DNA of 64,000 nucleotides from an uncultured Prevotellaceae bacterium. Its GTDB lineage: Bacteria > Bacteroidota > Bacteroidia > Bacteroidales > Muribaculaceae. Made by a program: the position numbers and the translations under genes. The stretch is from assembly GCA_900318535.1 (NCBI GenBank), contig ONKU01000014.1:1-64000 (forward strand). The letters are read 5' to 3'. A model generated the notes under the pieces. That model was not told the origin of the DNA. It made no database searches and worked only from the letters and a program-made list of their open reading frames with translations. Below are positions 29,519 through 38,789 of this stretch, one piece after another; within the stretch, counting starts at the first letter, position 1; every line of letters begins with the position of its first letter.

Positions 29519-32092
29519 TTAGCCACAACGGGACGTGCCGCAGTTGGTGCAGATGAGGCAGCCCTCCTGATAGACCAGCGTGTTCTGGCCACAGTTGGGG
29601 CATTTCTCGGCAGCGACCTCGCCATTGTTGATGTAGCGCTTGAGGGCACGCTCGACGCCCATCTTCCACGTGTTGATCGACTGGCTGTCCAACTCCAGGC
29701 TGCTCACGAGTTTGAGCACCTGCGGGATGGGCATTCCGTAACGAAGCACACCCGAAATGAGCTTGGCATAGTTCCAGAACTCGGGATTGAACTTCTCGCT
29801 CAGGCCCTCGATGGTGGTCTTGAAGCCGCGCTTGTTGATGAACTGGAAGTCATAGCGCTTCACGCCATCCTCGCCAACGGCCTTGATGATCTTGCCCTTG
29901 GTCACCGATTTGGGACAGAAGATACCCTCGTCGTCATCGGCAATACCGGTGAAGATCTCATAGGGTCGACCGTCAATCAAGCCGATAAAGGCAATCCATT
30001 TTTCCTTCTTGTTCTGGAAACGCACCACGTCGGCCTCCAATTCAACCGGACGCTTGAGGATGTGCTCTTCCTCGGCAATGTAGCGGGCGGGTCCTTCTTC
30101 CTTAGCGGCTTTTTCCTTCTCTTCTTCCTTCTTCTTGTCGTTGTCGCTCAAGGCCACGAGCACGCCGGTGCGTGAGCCGTCACGATAGACGGTACAGCCC
30201 TTGCAGCCGCTGCGCCATGCCTCCACGTAGAGGCGGCCGACCATTTCCTCGCTGATGTCGTTGGGCAGGTTGATGGTCACACTGATGCTGTGGTCCACCC
30301 ACTTCTGCACCTCACCTTGCATGCGCACCTTGTTCACCCAGTCCACATCGTTGGCCGTTGCCTTGTAGTAGGGAGATCTCTCAACGATGGCATTGAGCTC
30401 CTCCTGGGTGTAGTCGCGGCGCACGGGGATATTGTTGATGTTCATCCAGGTCACCAGCTTGTGGTGATAGACGATGAATTCCTCAAACGAATCGCCGTTC
30501 TCGTCCACGAGGTCAACATGCACGTCCTTGTCGCTGGGGTTCACCTTGCGGCGGCGCTTGTAAACGGGCATGAAGACGGGCTCGATGCCCGAGGTCGTCT
30601 GCGTCAACAGGCTGGTGGTTCCCGTGGGAGCGATGGTCAGGCAAGCGATGTTGCGGCGGCCATATTTCACCATCTCCTCATACAATTCGGGCTTGGCCTC
30701 ACGCAGGCGATTGATGTAAGGATTGTTCTCCTCACGCTTGGCATCATAGATCTCAAAGGCGCCACGCTCCTTGGCCATCTGTACCGACGAACCATAGGCA
30801 GCCAGTGCCAGAGCCTTGTGGACGCTTACCGAGAACTCGGTAGCCTCGGGAGTACCGTAGCGCAGACCCATAGCGGCAATCATGTCGCCCTCGCCCGTGG
30901 TGCCCACACCCGTGCGACGGCCCTTGAGGGTCTTGGTGCGGATTTTGTTCCACAGGTTCATCTCGGTGGTCTTGACCTCGGCAGTCTCGGGATCGGACTT
31001 GATCTTGTCGAGGATCTTCTCGATTTTCTCCATCTCCAGGTCGATGATATCGTCCATCATGCGCTGGGCGCAGGCAACGTGCTCGGCAAACTGGTCAAAG
31101 TCAAAATAGGCCTGAGGCGTGAACGGGTTCTTCACATAGCTGTACAGGTTGATGGCGATCAGGCGGCAGCTGTCATAGGGGCACAAGGGTATCTCGCCGC
31201 AAGGATTGGTCGAGATGGTCTTGAATCCAAGGTCAGCATAGCAGTCAGGCACACTCTCGCGTGTGATAGTGTCCCAGAACAGGATGCCGGGCTCAGCGCT
31301 CTTCCATGCGTTGTGGACAATCTTGGCCCACAGCCTTGCGGCATCGATTTCCTGCTCATAAACAGGCTTATCGCTGTCGATGGGATACTGCTGGTGATAG
31401 GGCTTGCCCTCTACGGCGGCCTTCATGAAAGCGTCGTCGATGCGCACCGACACGTTGGCACCGGTGACCTTGCCTTCCACCATCTTGGCATCGATGAACG
31501 ACTCGGCATCGGGGTGCTTGATACTTACCGTAAGCATCAGGGCACCACGGCGGCCGTCCTGCGCCACCTCGCGGGTGCTATTGCTGTAACGAACCATGAA
31601 GGGCACCAGGCCGGTCGAGGTCAAAGCACTGTTCTTGACAGGTGACCCCTTGGGGCGGATGTGCGACAAGTCATGTCCCACGCCACCACGGCGTTTCATG
31701 AGCTGTACCTGCTCCTCATCGATCTTGAGAATGCCGCCATAGCTGTCGGGCTCACCGTCGAGGCCGACAACGAAGCAGTTGCTCAACGAGCCCACCTGGA
31801 AATTGTTGCCGATTCCTGCCATGGGACTGCCCTGCGGCACGATGTAGCGGAAATGGCTCATCAGCTCAAACAGACGGTCTTCACTCAGGGGATTGGGATA
31901 CTTGTTCTCGATACGGGCTATCTCACGCGCGATGCGGCGATGCATGTCATCGGGCGTCAACTCATAGAGATGGCCAAAAGAGTCTTTCAAGGCATATTTC
32001 GTTGCCCATACCCTGGCGGCAAGTTCATCGCCGTCAAAGTACTTCAACGAGGCCTCGTAAGCCTGTTGATAGGTGTAGGTTTTCTGTTCCAT
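29519..32092 (-). CDS. nrdJ: Adenosylcobalamin-dependent (class II) ribonucleotide reductase
   Basis: Makes deoxyribonucleotides using a B12 radical and needs no oxygen. The barrel motifs include NPCGEIPLCPYDSCR, CAQRMMDDIIDLEMEKI (in part), GTTGEGDMIAAMG, and LTIAPTGTTSLL. After the catalytic domain come a Lys/Glu-rich linker and a TSCPD-like region, ending in a four-cysteine ribbon (CPNCGQNTLVYQEGCLICTNCG). The 857 residues are typical. A separate TSCPD-domain gene lies at 53.1 kb. No cobalamin riboswitch is visible upstream. Confidence 0.96.
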   Translation of the reverse strand: MEQKTYTYQQAYEASLKYFDGDELAARVWATKYALKDSFGHLYELTPDDMHRRIAREIARIENKYPNPLSEDRLFELMSHFRYIVPQGSPMAGIGNNFQVGSLSNCFVVGLDGEPDSYGGILKIDEEQVQLMKRRGGVGHDLSHIRPKGSPVKNSALTSTGLVPFMVRYSNSTREVAQDGRRGALMLTVSIKHPDAESFIDAKMVEGKVTGANVSVRIDDAFMKAAVEGKPYHQQYPIDSDKPVYEQEIDAARLWAKIVHNAWKSAEPGILFWDTITRESVPDCYADLGFKTISTNPCGEIPLCPYDSCRLIAINLYSYVKNPFTPQAYFDFDQFAEHVACAQRMMDDIIDLEMEKIEKILDKIKSDPETAEVKTTEMNLWNKIRTKTLKGRRTGVGTTGEGDMIAAMGLRYGTPEATEFSVSVHKALALAAYGSSVQMAKERGAFEIYDAKREENNPYINRLREAKPELYEEMVKYGRRNIACLTIAPTGTTSLLTQTTSGIEPVFMPVYKRRRKVNPSDKDVHVDLVDENGDSFEEFIVYHHKLVTWMNINNIPVRRDYTQEELNAIVERSPYYKATANDVDWVNKVRMQGEVQKWVDHSISVTINLPNDISEEMVGRLYVEAWRSGCKGCTVYRDGSRTGVLVALSDNDKKKEEEKEKAAKEEGPARYIAEEEHILKRPVELEADVVRFQNKKEKWIAFIGLIDGRPYEIFTGIADDDEGIFCPKSVTKGKIIKAVGEDGVKRYDFQFINKRGFKTTIEGLSEKFNPEFWNYAKLISGVLRYGMPIPQVLKLVSSLELDSQSINTWKMGVERALKRYINNGEVAAEKCPNCGQNTLVYQEGCLICTNCGTSRCG

Positions 32093-32166
32093 TGCTATTT
32101 TGTTGAAATTCTGTTAGTTTCTAAGGTGAAAACATGCCGACGTTGTCATTTGCGGCAAAATCCTCG

Positions 32167-32197
32167 CAAAGGTAACACGAATATTTTGAACAACAAA
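32167..32197 (-). promoter_or_regulatory. nrdJ promoter (-33/-7)
   Basis: On the minus strand TTTG is followed after exactly 19 bases by TACCTTTG, a consensus Bacteroidetes promoter. The start of transcription is predicted near 32160, giving a leader of about 70 bases. The rest of the 308-base gap between nrdJ and the next gene is AT-rich and holds only the downstream terminator. Confidence 0.75.
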
Positions 32198-32347
32198 ATT
32201 TATTCCCGATTTTCTAAAGTTTTTCAAAAAAATTTTCAAACATCTAATTTTCAGGTATTTAGATTTTTACCTATCGAGAAATGTTTTCCAAAAGGCAAAC
32301 GAAGTAGCATTAAAAGTCTCTCAAAATAAACTACTTGCACAAAACAA

Positions 32348-32377
32348 GCGGGCGACTCCCAAGAGGGAATCGCCCGC
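32348..32377 (-). terminator. Terminator of the OmpA-like gene
   Basis: GCGGGCGA pairs with TCGCCCGC and an inner TCCC/GGGA extends it; read on the minus strand it is followed by a T-rich TTGTTTTG. Confidence 0.7.
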
Positions 32378-32400
32378 AAATCTTTTACCGAAAATTGTGA

Positions 32401-33090
32401 TTAGTTGAGCGTACCGTCCTGAGCAGCCTTAATCATATCCTCGTTAGCGGTGATGTAGATCTCAACGCGGCGGTTCTGTGCACGACCTGCCTCGGTGTCA
32501 TTGCTGGCAACAGGATAGTCAAATGCAAGACCACGGCTCGTAAGACGGGCAGCGGGTACACCAGCATTGGTCAGGTAGTTGCGAACCTCGGTAGCACGAG
32601 CGTTGGAAACCTTCTCGTTGGCAGCGCGGGTGCCCACATTGTCGGTGTGACCGTAGATCTGAACATCGGTCTGGGGATTGTTCAGCAGCGAGGTAGCGAA
32701 CTTGTCGAGCGAAGCCTTGGCGTCATTGCCGAGCTTGGAGCTGTTGAAGCCGAACAAGATACCATTGTCAAAGGTCACCTTGATGCCCTCAAAACCGTTA
32801 ACGTCGGTAACGGTGTCCACCTGAGCGCCAGCAATCTGAGCGAGCTCACGAGCCTGCTTGTCCATCTTCTTGCCGATGAGTGTACCAGCGACACCACCAG
32901 CAACAGCACCGATAGCACCACCGATGGCAGCACCCTTGCCCTTACCAATCAGGGCACCGATACCGGCACCGATAGCAGCACCGCCGCCACCGCCGATGAG
33001 ACCACCCTTAGTGGCATTGTTCATGGAACCACAGCCCGAGATACCGAGCATCAACATAGCACTCAATAAAACACATAAAGTCTTCTTCAT
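32401..33090 (-). CDS. OmpA-family lipoprotein with glycine zipper
   Basis: A 229-residue outer-membrane lipoprotein (lipobox LGISGC). Residues about 28-75 form a glycine-zipper membrane segment (GGLIGGGGGAAIGAGIGALI). The C-terminal OmpA domain binds peptidoglycan: VTFDNGILFGFNSSKL, IYGHTDNVGT, NARATEVRNYL, and NRRVEIYI. It resembles YiaD. A -7 element TATATTTG lies upstream at 33143-33150 on the minus strand. Confidence 0.92.
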   Translation of the reverse strand: MKKTLCVLLSAMLMLGISGCGSMNNATKGGLIGGGGGAAIGAGIGALIGKGKGAAIGGAIGAVAGGVAGTLIGKKMDKQARELAQIAGAQVDTVTDVNGFEGIKVTFDNGILFGFNSSKLGNDAKASLDKFATSLLNNPQTDVQIYGHTDNVGTRAANEKVSNARATEVRNYLTNAGVPAARLTSRGLAFDYPVASNDTEAGRAQNRRVEIYITANEDMIKAAQDGTLN

Positions 33091-33233
33091 AGTTCTATAG
33101 TATTACAATTAATAATGTATATGTTCTAACGTTTACAACTTGCAAATATAGTACATTATTTGTTACAGCCGAACAATTTGACAAAAAAATCGCCAAACGG
33201 TTTAAAAGACTATTGTTTTTTAGCTAAAATGCT

Positions 33234-33268
33234 ATCGCGCGACAGCCTGCAAGAGACTGCCGCGCGAT
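33234..33268 (-). terminator. GC-rich stem-loop after fbp
   Basis: ATCGCGCG and CAG pair with CTG and CGCGCGAT with one mismatch; on the minus strand it is followed by ATTTTAG rather than a clean T-run, so termination is likely but not certain. Confidence 0.5.
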
Positions 33269-33294
33269 GTGATGAAAGATTGTCGTAACGGCAA

Positions 33295-35304
33295 TCAGCG
33301 CTTGTTGGTGATGGGGCGCAGGTTGCGTTCCTTGAGGTCGCCCGAGCGGTAAGCGTCGAGCAGTTCCTTGAGGTCCTCGATTTGCGACTGCAGTTCCACA
33401 CCGATGTCAGTATCCTTGACGTGCATGCGGTGATTGGTCAGCTCGACCAGACTGCGACGCGACTTGATGTCCTGCCCCAGACGAACGGCCTCGTCGATTG
33501 ACGAGAACGGCTCATGCTGAACGAGCTCAAATCCACGGGAGTGATATACCAGCGTGTAGCCGGCGATACCCGTTTCGGGCTGATAGGCCTTGGAGAAGCC
33601 GCCGTCAATTACCATAAGCTTGCCGCCGGCCTTGATGGGATTCTCACCCTTGATGGTCTTGACGGGCACATGGCCGTTGATGATGTGGCGGTGCTCGCCC
33701 TCAACGCCGAACTCGTCAAGAATCATGTCAACCACATCGGGGTTGTCGCGCATGGTGTAGTAGAAGCCCTTGACCTCCTTGTGGGTGTCCTTGTCGGCAA
33801 TGAAGTAGCGCTCAAAGGTCGCCATCTTGCTCTTGTCGAATGCGGGTGAATCGGGGCCACACCACAAATACCACAGATAGTCGAGTGCAAACTCGCGTTC
33901 CTCGGGATCCTCACAGCCGAAGTAGGCATTGCGGATCAGGGTACCGGCACGCTTGAGCAAGGCCTTGCCGTGGAACTTCTCGCCACGTATCTTGACATCC
34001 TTGAGGGTACCGTCCTCATTCAAGGGTATTGAGGCATGGTACAGCAGGTTGCCGTTAGCAATGGTGTAGAGACAGCCGTTGCGGAAGAGGCACAGCATGT
34101 GCTTGCGCAGTTTCTCACTCTCGGTGAACGACTGGTGCAGTTTGTTGACGATGGATTCTTCCTCGGCGGTCAGTTTGTAAGGATGTTTGGGATCAACCGT
34201 CGGGAAATTGGTATCGAGCAGCTCATATTCCTTGCCCTTGATCTTGATAATGCCTTTCTTGAGGTCCATCTTATCCATAAGCAGGCGGTCCTTCATGTCA
34301 AAGTCGGGACGGCGCTTGATGGCGGCAGCCTCGAGCTTGAACTGGATGATGCTGATGGCCTTGTGCATCTGGGCCACGAGCTGGGCCGTGCGTGCACGCT
34401 CGGGATCCTTGGCACTGCCGTCCTTGGGGAGGAAACGCTCGCAGGGGTCATCGGCATAAGTGTCCATGGCAAAGGTGGCCAGGGGCAGCAGGTTGATGCC
34501 GTATCCGTCCTCGAGCACGCCATGGTTGCCATAGCGCAGGGCAATGCGCAACACATTGGCAATGCTGCAATCGTTGCCCGCTGCAGCACCCATCCACAGG
34601 ATGTCGTGGTTACCCCACTGGATGTCGAAATTGTGGAAATTGCCCAGGACATCCATAATCTTGTCGGGGCTTGGGCCACGGTCATAGACGTCGCCCAGGA
34701 GGTGCAGCATGTCGATGGTCAACTGCTGAATGAGGTTGCACATGGCAATGATGAAATCATCAACGCGTTGCGTGGAAATGATGGTCTTGATGATCACGTC
34801 CACGTAGGCCTGCTTGTTGGGGTCGCTGCTGTGCTCGTGCAGGAGCTCCTGGATAATGTAGGAGAAGTCCTCAGGGAGCGCCTTGTGCACCTTGGAGCGG
34901 CTATATTTTGATGACACATTGCGACACACCTTCACCAGGCGGTTGATGGTGATGAAATACCAGTCGTTGAGTTCATCCTTGTCAGCAATTTCGTCCTTGA
35001 CGAGTTCGAGTTTCTCGGCAGGATAGTAGATGAGCGTGCACAGGTCCTTCTGCTCACGGGAACTGAGAGAATCGTTGAAGATTTCACTCACCTTACGCTT
35101 GATGGTACCACTGGCATTGCGCAGCACGTGCTGGAAAGCCAAGAACTCACCGTGCAGGTCAGCCAGGAAGTGTTCGGTGCCCTTGGGCAGGTTCAGAATC
35201 GCCTCCAGGTTAATGATCTCGGTGCTGGCGGTGGCCACATTTGGGAAACTGCGTGAAAGCAGCTTCAGGAAATAAAGGTCGCGTTTTCTTTTTTTAGGTT
35301 TCAT
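33295..35304 (-). CDS. fbp: Fructose-1,6-bisphosphatase class III
   Basis: Gluconeogenic enzyme removing the 1-phosphate of fructose-1,6-bisphosphate. The class III type belongs to the metallophosphatase fold, seen in FLADLHGEFLAFQHVL, HLLGDVYDRGPSPDKIMD, IQWGNHDILWMGAAAGN and INGHVPVKTIKGENPIKAGG (each quoted in part). The length of 669 residues is standard for Firmicutes and Bacteroidales enzymes. A minus-strand -7 box TACCTTTG at 35353-35360 is its probable promoter. Confidence 0.96.
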   Translation of the reverse strand: MKPKKRKRDLYFLKLLSRSFPNVATASTEIINLEAILNLPKGTEHFLADLHGEFLAFQHVLRNASGTIKRKVSEIFNDSLSSREQKDLCTLIYYPAEKLELVKDEIADKDELNDWYFITINRLVKVCRNVSSKYSRSKVHKALPEDFSYIIQELLHEHSSDPNKQAYVDVIIKTIISTQRVDDFIIAMCNLIQQLTIDMLHLLGDVYDRGPSPDKIMDVLGNFHNFDIQWGNHDILWMGAAAGNDCSIANVLRIALRYGNHGVLEDGYGINLLPLATFAMDTYADDPCERFLPKDGSAKDPERARTAQLVAQMHKAISIIQFKLEAAAIKRRPDFDMKDRLLMDKMDLKKGIIKIKGKEYELLDTNFPTVDPKHPYKLTAEEESIVNKLHQSFTESEKLRKHMLCLFRNGCLYTIANGNLLYHASIPLNEDGTLKDVKIRGEKFHGKALLKRAGTLIRNAYFGCEDPEEREFALDYLWYLWCGPDSPAFDKSKMATFERYFIADKDTHKEVKGFYYTMRDNPDVVDMILDEFGVEGEHRHIINGHVPVKTIKGENPIKAGGKLMVIDGGFSKAYQPETGIAGYTLVYHSRGFELVQHEPFSSIDEAVRLGQDIKSRRSLVELTNHRMHVKDTDIGVELQSQIEDLKELLDAYRSGDLKERNLRPITNKR

Positions 35305-35367
35305 GACTTGCTATAGCTTGATTAAGTTTAAGGTATATATCTAAAGAACGTACAAAGGTAGTCAAAA

Positions 35368-36693
35368 TTATTTGAGCAGGGAAATTCTCACCTTCTTTCC
35401 CTTGATTTTTGCCTGTTGCAAGAGTGCCAGCACCTGTTGTGCCTGGTTTCGAGGCACGGCAGCAAGGGAATAATGGTCACGCACGTCTATTCGGCCGATG
35501 GCTGAAGGCTCCACTCCGCCATTGTTGGCGATGAAGCCCATGATATCGCCCCGAGAGAGCTTTTCTTTCTTCCCCGCTTGGAAATAGAGCGTTGACATGG
35601 TCGCCTTGGCCGGTTTCCCAGACGGTTCCAGCGTGAAGGGTTCGTCAACAGCAATCCATTCGGGCAAAGGCTCGTCAGGAGCGGTAATCACATAGGCATT
35701 GCCGCTGGCATCGACGCGCGCGGTACGACCGTTGCGATGGACATAGGTTTGCCCGTTGATGGGTAAATGATAATGGACAATGTGGGCCACCGTGTCGATG
35801 TCCAGGCCTCTTGAGGCCAAGTCGGTGGAGACCAAGATGTTGATACTGCCGTTGTTGAGCATGGCAACAGCCGTCTCGCGCTGCTGCTGATCCAAAGCAC
35901 CATGGTAGATACCAACCGAGAACCGTTGCTTGTGCAATGCCTGGTGGATGCGTTCCACGCTCTCACGGAAGTTGGCAAACACGATGGTTTTGCCTCCATC
36001 GAGCGAGAGCAACAGCTGCCGCAAGGTCTCGAGTTTGTCTTTGTCATCCGATACCACTTGCCACACCTTGATGCGTTCCGAGGGCAGGTCGTCCTGTTCC
36101 AACACATTCAGAGTAAACGGGTTGTGAAGGCGAACGTAGTCGGGCACCTCGTCCAGCACCGTGGCCGAGGCCATGATGCGGCGGTTGATGCGCGGCATCA
36201 CCTTGATGAGGCGGCGCATCTCGTCCTCGAAGCCCAACTCCAACGCCTTGTCCATCTCGTCAAGCACCAGCAGACGAGTGCCGCTCAAGTCGATGTGGCC
36301 GCGCTTGTGGTGGTCCAGCAGGCGACCAGGGGTGGCAACGACAACATCGGGGGTGACGGCAAGCGAGGCCTTCTCGTCGGCAACGGCATGTCCGCCATAG
36401 CAAGGGGTGACCTTGTAATCCACGGCCAGCACGCGTAGTATCTCGGACGTCTGCATCACCAGTTCCCGCGAGGGCGCCATAACTACCGCCTGCAAGCGTT
36501 GCATGGGCGGTTTGAGTGCCTGCAGCAGGCACAGAGCAAAGGCCAACGTCTTACCCGTTCCCGTTGGAGAATACAGCACGAGGTCTCCCCCACCCGCCTT
36601 CCAGGCATTGAGGGCGGACTGCTGCATCTCGTTGAGTTCGTCAATCCCCAGGCGCTCTTTTACCAGTTTTATAATCTCAGTTTCTTTCATCAA
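35368..36693 (-). CDS. dbpA: DEAD-box RNA helicase, DbpA type
   Basis: A 441-residue ATP-dependent RNA helicase probably acting in 50S ribosome assembly. Motif I is SPTGTGKT; motif II reads DEMD instead of DEAD; motif III is SAT; motif VI region reads HRNGRTARV. The C-terminal about 75 residues (MSTLYFQAGKKEKLSRGDIM, IGRIDVRDHYSLAAV) match the DbpA/CsdA RNA-binding domain, which targets 23S rRNA hairpin 92 in E. coli. It diverges from the WG-repeat gene. Confidence 0.9.
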   Translation of the reverse strand: MMKETEIIKLVKERLGIDELNEMQQSALNAWKAGGGDLVLYSPTGTGKTLAFALCLLQALKPPMQRLQAVVMAPSRELVMQTSEILRVLAVDYKVTPCYGGHAVADEKASLAVTPDVVVATPGRLLDHHKRGHIDLSGTRLLVLDEMDKALELGFEDEMRRLIKVMPRINRRIMASATVLDEVPDYVRLHNPFTLNVLEQDDLPSERIKVWQVVSDDKDKLETLRQLLLSLDGGKTIVFANFRESVERIHQALHKQRFSVGIYHGALDQQQRETAVAMLNNGSINILVSTDLASRGLDIDTVAHIVHYHLPINGQTYVHRNGRTARVDASGNAYVITAPDEPLPEWIAVDEPFTLEPSGKPAKATMSTLYFQAGKKEKLSRGDIMGFIANNGGVEPSAIGRIDVRDHYSLAAVPRNQAQQVLALLQQAKIKGKKVRISLLK

Positions 36694-36734
36694 TCTGCAA
36701 AATTATCTAAAAAATGTTAGACTATTCAATATTT

Positions 36735-36766
36735 TTTGATGGGAACGAGTTATTTAACTAATTTTG
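36735..36766 (+). promoter_or_regulatory. Promoter of the WG-repeat gene (-33/-7)
   Basis: TTTG at 36735-36738 and TAATTTTG at 36759-36766 are separated by 20 bases, matching the Bacteroidetes consensus. The predicted leader is about 25 bases. Confidence 0.7.
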
Positions 36767-36797
36767 CACCCTTTGAAAACATTATCCAGCATAAGAG

Positions 36798-38315
36798 ATG
36801 AAGCTTTTTTCAAGAATAGCCTTTGCCGCTGTCGTGGCATTGCTGATGGCCGCCTGCAGCGGCAGTGAGACAACCTACCAGTACAAGACCCAGTATCTGC
36901 CCGTGCAACTCGTGGGCAGCGAGAAGTGGTCCATTCTGGACGTGAACAACGGCGAGGTGGTCGCCAAAGACGCCTTTGCCAACGCCCCGTCGCCCATTGT
37001 AGCCGGGATGTTCTACGTGATGAACGAGGACGGCAGTTACGACTACTATGACGTGAGCGCCCCGACAACCCCTGTTGCCGGACACTTTGGCAGCGTAACC
37101 TCCTTTAGCGACGACGGCGTGGCCGTTTGCAGCCGTGTGGGCGGTTCGTTGTGCGTCATCGACCGCAAGGGACAGGTGGTCAGGGAATTGCCCAAGGAAG
37201 TGTCGCAGTGCTCGATGTTCTCGCGCGGCATGGCAGCCTTCCAGAACGACAACGGCTCCTGGGGTTACATCAACACCAGTGGCGATACTATCGTACCTGC
37301 AAACTACAGCAGTGCCAACATGTTCCTGTATAACGACTATGCCATGGTCATTGACGAGAACCAGCCCAACGACAGCACGGTCAGCTTTACCGTTATCAAC
37401 AAGAACGGCAAGGTCATGTTCACTGCCAACAGCAGCGAGTACCAGCCCGTACAGCCCTATTTCATCAACGGCGTCCTGCCCGTGATCAAGGGTGACAGCC
37501 TCGTGTGCCTGAACGAGGAAGGCAAGGAAGTAGCCAATCCCATTGATGATTCCGACAAGGTGGAGAAGGCAGGATATGCCGACTTCTCACGCACACCCTC
37601 TGGCGACTATATCGTCATCAAGGACAAGAAGACCGGCATGGTCGACAAGAACAACCAGCCGCTCATTCCCATCGAGCACGATAACCTGATTGACATCAAC
37701 GGCGAGCGCCTGATTGCCGTGGACGGGGACACCTATCACATCATTGACCGCAACGGAAAAGCCGTGGGCGATGTCAAGTTCAGCAATGCCCACGTGAGCG
37801 AGGACAACCCCTTTGCCACGCGCGGCTTTATCGACACCGACCTGGCCGCTGTTGCCCTGATGTCGTTGTTTGAAGAAAACAGCGCATGTGGTGCCAACGC
37901 CAACACCACCCTGATGGACATGAACGGCATGCTCGGCACCGACGCCCGCATGTATGCCGGCAGCAACACGCTGGTGATGCCCCAAGGACCCTACATCATC
38001 CAATATGTATTTGACCGTGAAGTATCCAGCGCCAACGCCGACAGCACCTCGGCCAGCTTCAACTATGACGCCAAGGTGGACCGCGTGATCATCTCGCTGA
38101 ACCTGAACCACTGCCCCGCCAACACCGAGCCCGCCATTGTCAACAAGGTGGAGAGCCGCTTGGGCACCAAGGGCTTTGTGTTCGCCAGGGACGGCATCTT
38201 CTGCAGCGACTACCTGACCGCGTTGACCTTGGGCTATGACAAGGGCGTGATGAATCTGATTTATTACATGCACTTCAACGAATCAGTCCCCCAGGTCAAA
38301 AACAAAAGGAGCTAA
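36798..38315 (+). CDS. WG-repeat lipoprotein
   Basis: A 505-residue exported lipoprotein (lipobox MAACSG). Repeated WG-type units occur through the first 330 residues, for example SEKWSILDVNNGEVVAKDAF, GSLCVIDRKGQV, GSWGYINTSGDTIVP and KTGMVDKNNQPLIPIEHDN (in part), a beta-propeller-like arrangement. The C-terminal about 150 residues have no recognised domain. The function of such proteins in Bacteroidales is unknown. Its stop codon lies inside the heptamer repeat that leads into queD. Confidence 0.82.
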   Translation: MKLFSRIAFAAVVALLMAACSGSETTYQYKTQYLPVQLVGSEKWSILDVNNGEVVAKDAFANAPSPIVAGMFYVMNEDGSYDYYDVSAPTTPVAGHFGSVTSFSDDGVAVCSRVGGSLCVIDRKGQVVRELPKEVSQCSMFSRGMAAFQNDNGSWGYINTSGDTIVPANYSSANMFLYNDYAMVIDENQPNDSTVSFTVINKNGKVMFTANSSEYQPVQPYFINGVLPVIKGDSLVCLNEEGKEVANPIDDSDKVEKAGYADFSRTPSGDYIVIKDKKTGMVDKNNQPLIPIEHDNLIDINGERLIAVDGDTYHIIDRNGKAVGDVKFSNAHVSEDNPFATRGFIDTDLAAVALMSLFEENSACGANANTTLMDMNGMLGTDARMYAGSNTLVMPQGPYIIQYVFDREVSSANADSTSASFNYDAKVDRVIISLNLNHCPANTEPAIVNKVESRLGTKGFVFARDGIFCSDYLTALTLGYDKGVMNLIYYMHFNESVPQVKNKRS

Positions 38316-38352
38316 CAACTAAGAACAAAGAACTAAAAACTAGCGACTAAAA
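38311..38352 (+). repeat. Heptamer-period leader of queD
   Basis: Six 7-base units: GCTAACA, ACTAAGA, ACAAAGA, ACTAAAA, ACTAGCG, ACTAAAA, ending one base before the queD ATG. The first unit contains the stop codon of the upstream gene. Confidence 0.8.
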
Positions 38353-38353
38353 T

Positions 38354-38704
38354 ATGTATTACGTTCAAAAGACACTGGAAATCTCGTCGGCCCACATGCT
38401 GTACCTCGATCACAACAGCAAGTGCGAGAACCTGCACGGCCACAACTGGATTGTGAACGTGTATTGCAAGGCCAAAGAACTTGACGACAACGGCATGGTC
38501 ACCGATTTCACCATGATCAAAGAGATGGTACATGGCAAGCTGGACCACAAATACTTGAACGAGGTGCTTGACTTCAACCCCACGGCCGAGAACATCGCCC
38601 GCTGGATTGTAGACACCGTGCCCAACTGCTACCGTGCCGACGTACGCGAGAGCGCCAACAACCTGGCCATCTACGTCAAGGACGAGGACAACAATGTGGA
38701 GTGA
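38354..38704 (+). CDS. queD: 6-carboxy-5,6,7,8-tetrahydropterin synthase
   Basis: Converts dihydroneopterin triphosphate to 6-carboxytetrahydropterin in queuosine synthesis. Zinc histidines lie in SSAHMLYLDHNSKCENLHGHNW (quoted in part as AHML and LHGHNW), with the catalytic Cys in NSKCENLHG. The length of 116 residues suits QueD. It is followed 85 bases later by queE, with queC and queF about 2 kb away on the other strand. Confidence 0.94.
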   Translation: MYYVQKTLEISSAHMLYLDHNSKCENLHGHNWIVNVYCKAKELDDNGMVTDFTMIKEMVHGKLDHKYLNEVLDFNPTAENIARWIVDTVPNCYRADVRESANNLAIYVKDEDNNVE

Positions 38705-38712
38705 GTTGGGAA

Positions 38713-38747
38713 TTAAGAATTAGGAGTTAGGAGTTAGGAGTTAGGAG
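38713..38747 (+). repeat. Perfect TTAGGAG heptamer tandem repeat
   Basis: One degenerate unit TTAAGAA followed by four perfect copies of TTAGGAG, in the gap between queD and queE. Confidence 0.9.
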
Positions 38748-38767
38748 TTGGCATCCGCGTTTTGACA

Positions 38768-38788
38768 GCTAACAACTAAAAAACAAAC
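38768..38788 (+). repeat. Heptamer-period leader of queE
   Basis: Three 7-base units GCTAACA, ACTAAAA, AACAAAC end one base before the queE ATG. The first eleven bases equal those opening the queD leader. Confidence 0.7.
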
Positions 38789-38789
38789 T

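Noticed and set aside
32093-32400. Cobalamin riboswitch upstream of nrdJ
   Set aside because: No B12-box-like sequence or multi-stem structure is visible; the gap is AT-rich with only a promoter and the neighbour's terminator.
36180-36260. Loss of function of the DEAD-box helicase because motif II reads DEMD
   Set aside because: The Asp-Glu pair that binds magnesium and activates water is kept, and the third position varies among DExD helicases; all other motifs are intact.
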